Below are positions 5,522 to 6,294 of a stretch of DNA of 6,294 nt, in pieces. Position 1 is the first letter of the stretch; each line of letters begins with the position of its first letter. A model generated the notes under the pieces. That model saw only the letters and a program-made list of their open reading frames with translations. It searched no databases and was not told where the DNA came from. Both the position numbers and the translations under genes were made by a program. The DNA comes from an uncultured Collinsella sp. (GTDB lineage: Bacteria > Actinomycetota > Coriobacteriia > Coriobacteriales > Coriobacteriaceae): NCBI GenBank assembly GCA_902490245.1, contig CABUDB010000103.1, positions 1-6,294 of the forward strand, written 5' to 3'.

Positions 5522-6294
5522 ATGGAAAATGAGACGAGGGGCCAAGAGGACGCGGCCCAAGATGCAGCGGCGTGCGCCGAGGCCTTGGAGAGCCTAGACC
5601 GGTTTTCGCTGGACGAAGTTGCGTTTGACGAGACAATCGTCGACATGCAGGACGCGGCGGGCGATGGCATACCGGATACGGGCGACGACGTCGAGGATGC
5701 TCGCGATGAAGCCGATGTCGAAAAAGGCGATGACGAGGGCAATGGCCAACCGGAACCCAACGCGGGAGATGAGACCTCCCTGCTTGGCGACTTGCCCGTC
5801 GACGAATCGCTCACCCGCGAGCTCCCCGGCTTGGGCTCTGCGCCAGTCGTCGACGAGACCATCGCCATGGGAGATATTCCCCTGCCGTCCGCTCCCTCGG
5901 CACACGAAGCCGAGGTTCGTCATCGTAAGATGTCGCCCAAGCGCCGCAATCTGATGGTCGCCGGTGTCGTGGCCGTCGCGCTCGTCGCCGGCGGCGCGGG
6001 CTATGCGGCTTGGAACGGATACCAGCAAGAGCAGGCCGCCGTAGTTGCCGCAAACGCCCATACCATGATGTCGGTGCAAATTGGCGTACATGCCGCGGGA
6101 CTCGACTGCTCCACCGGCTCAAAGATCCCCGTGCAGGTGAGTGGCCAGGACTCCGACGGCTCTTCTGTGAGCGAAACGCTCTACGTTGACGAGCACGGCC
6201 GCGGCATCAAACTGCTGCCCGGCGATTACACGCTCTCCATCGCTGCCTCCCCCATCGCGGCCGACGGCACCATCTATACCGTCCCGACCACCAA
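5522..6294 (+). CDS. Single-pass membrane protein with acidic cytoplasmic N-terminus (partial, runs off the window)
   Basis: The ATG at 5522 opens a frame that stays open to the window end (257 complete codons); the C-terminus is missing. Residues 1-135 are hydrophilic, rich in Asp/Glu/Ala/Pro, and probably disordered. A basic stretch (RHRK and PKRR, 133-142) precedes one hydrophobic helix at about 144-163, so by the positive-inside rule the N-terminus is cytoplasmic and the rest outside. The outer part (from about 183) has alternating hydrophobic strands and a turn LLPGDYTLSI at 231-240, reminiscent of Cna-B or carboxypeptidase-regulatory-like beta-sandwich folds. Two short acidic DETI motifs occur in the N-terminus (36-39 and 111-114). 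I do not recognise the family; an envelope-associated or signalling role is possible. The terminator upstream separates it from the preceding operon. Confidence 0.85.
   Translation, partial: MENETRGQEDAAQDAAACAEALESLDRFSLDEVAFDETIVDMQDAAGDGIPDTGDDVEDARDEADVEKGDDEGNGQPEPNAGDETSLLGDLPVDESLTRELPGLGSAPVVDETIAMGDIPLPSAPSAHEAEVRHRKMSPKRRNLMVAGVVAVALVAGGAGYAAWNGYQQEQAAVVAANAHTMMSVQIGVHAAGLDCSTGSKIPVQVSGQDSDGSSVSETLYVDEHGRGIKLLPGDYTLSIAASPIAADGTIYTVPTT

Noticed and set aside
5594..6091. Minus-strand open frame opposite the final gene
   Set aside because: The plus-strand frame from 5522 is continuous to the window edge with a positively flanked transmembrane helix and a ribosome site; the antisense product shows no motif.

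Overview
The window is GC-rich (by eye around 60% or more, strongly G/C at third codon positions) and reads like a chromosome segment of an anaerobic gut actinobacterium of the class Coriobacteriia, with Collinsella or a relative as my best guess. That placement is inference from gene content, codon use and the anaerobe-type iron-sulfur flavoprotein; no rRNA or other phylogenetic marker is present.

Layout from left to right. Bases 1-58 hold the last codons of a plus-strand gene whose stop overlaps the stop of the next gene in a shared CTAG. Bases 55-483 (minus) encode HypA, the nickel chaperone for [NiFe] hydrogenase maturation, with a TTG start and an acidic tail. Bases 484-579 carry a GGGGACA-type inverted repeat. 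Bases 580-3357 (minus) encode a 925-residue multi-domain iron-sulfur/FAD/NAD(P) oxidoreductase. Bases 3358-3546 are a divergent control region with two perfect 6-3-6 palindromes. Bases 3547-4209 (plus) encode a TetR-family repressor. Bases 4272-5279 (plus) encode a very tryptophan-rich polytopic membrane protein that I think belongs to the DUF5692 family. A strong intrinsic terminator lies at 5348-5388. From 5522 to the window end (plus) runs a partial single-pass membrane protein with a long acidic cytoplasmic N-terminus.

The central unit (oxidoreductase, operators, TetR regulator, membrane protein) looks like a self-contained inducible module: a regulator that probably represses both its own operon and the divergent redox enzyme, with a membrane protein that may handle the ligand or substrate. 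No substrate can be named from sequence. HypA lies downstream of the oxidoreductase on the same strand and may be co-transcribed with it, but the gap holds an inverted repeat, no hydrogenase gene is visible, and the link to hydrogen metabolism is only suggestive. No rRNA, tRNA, CRISPR array, transposase or prophage gene was seen.
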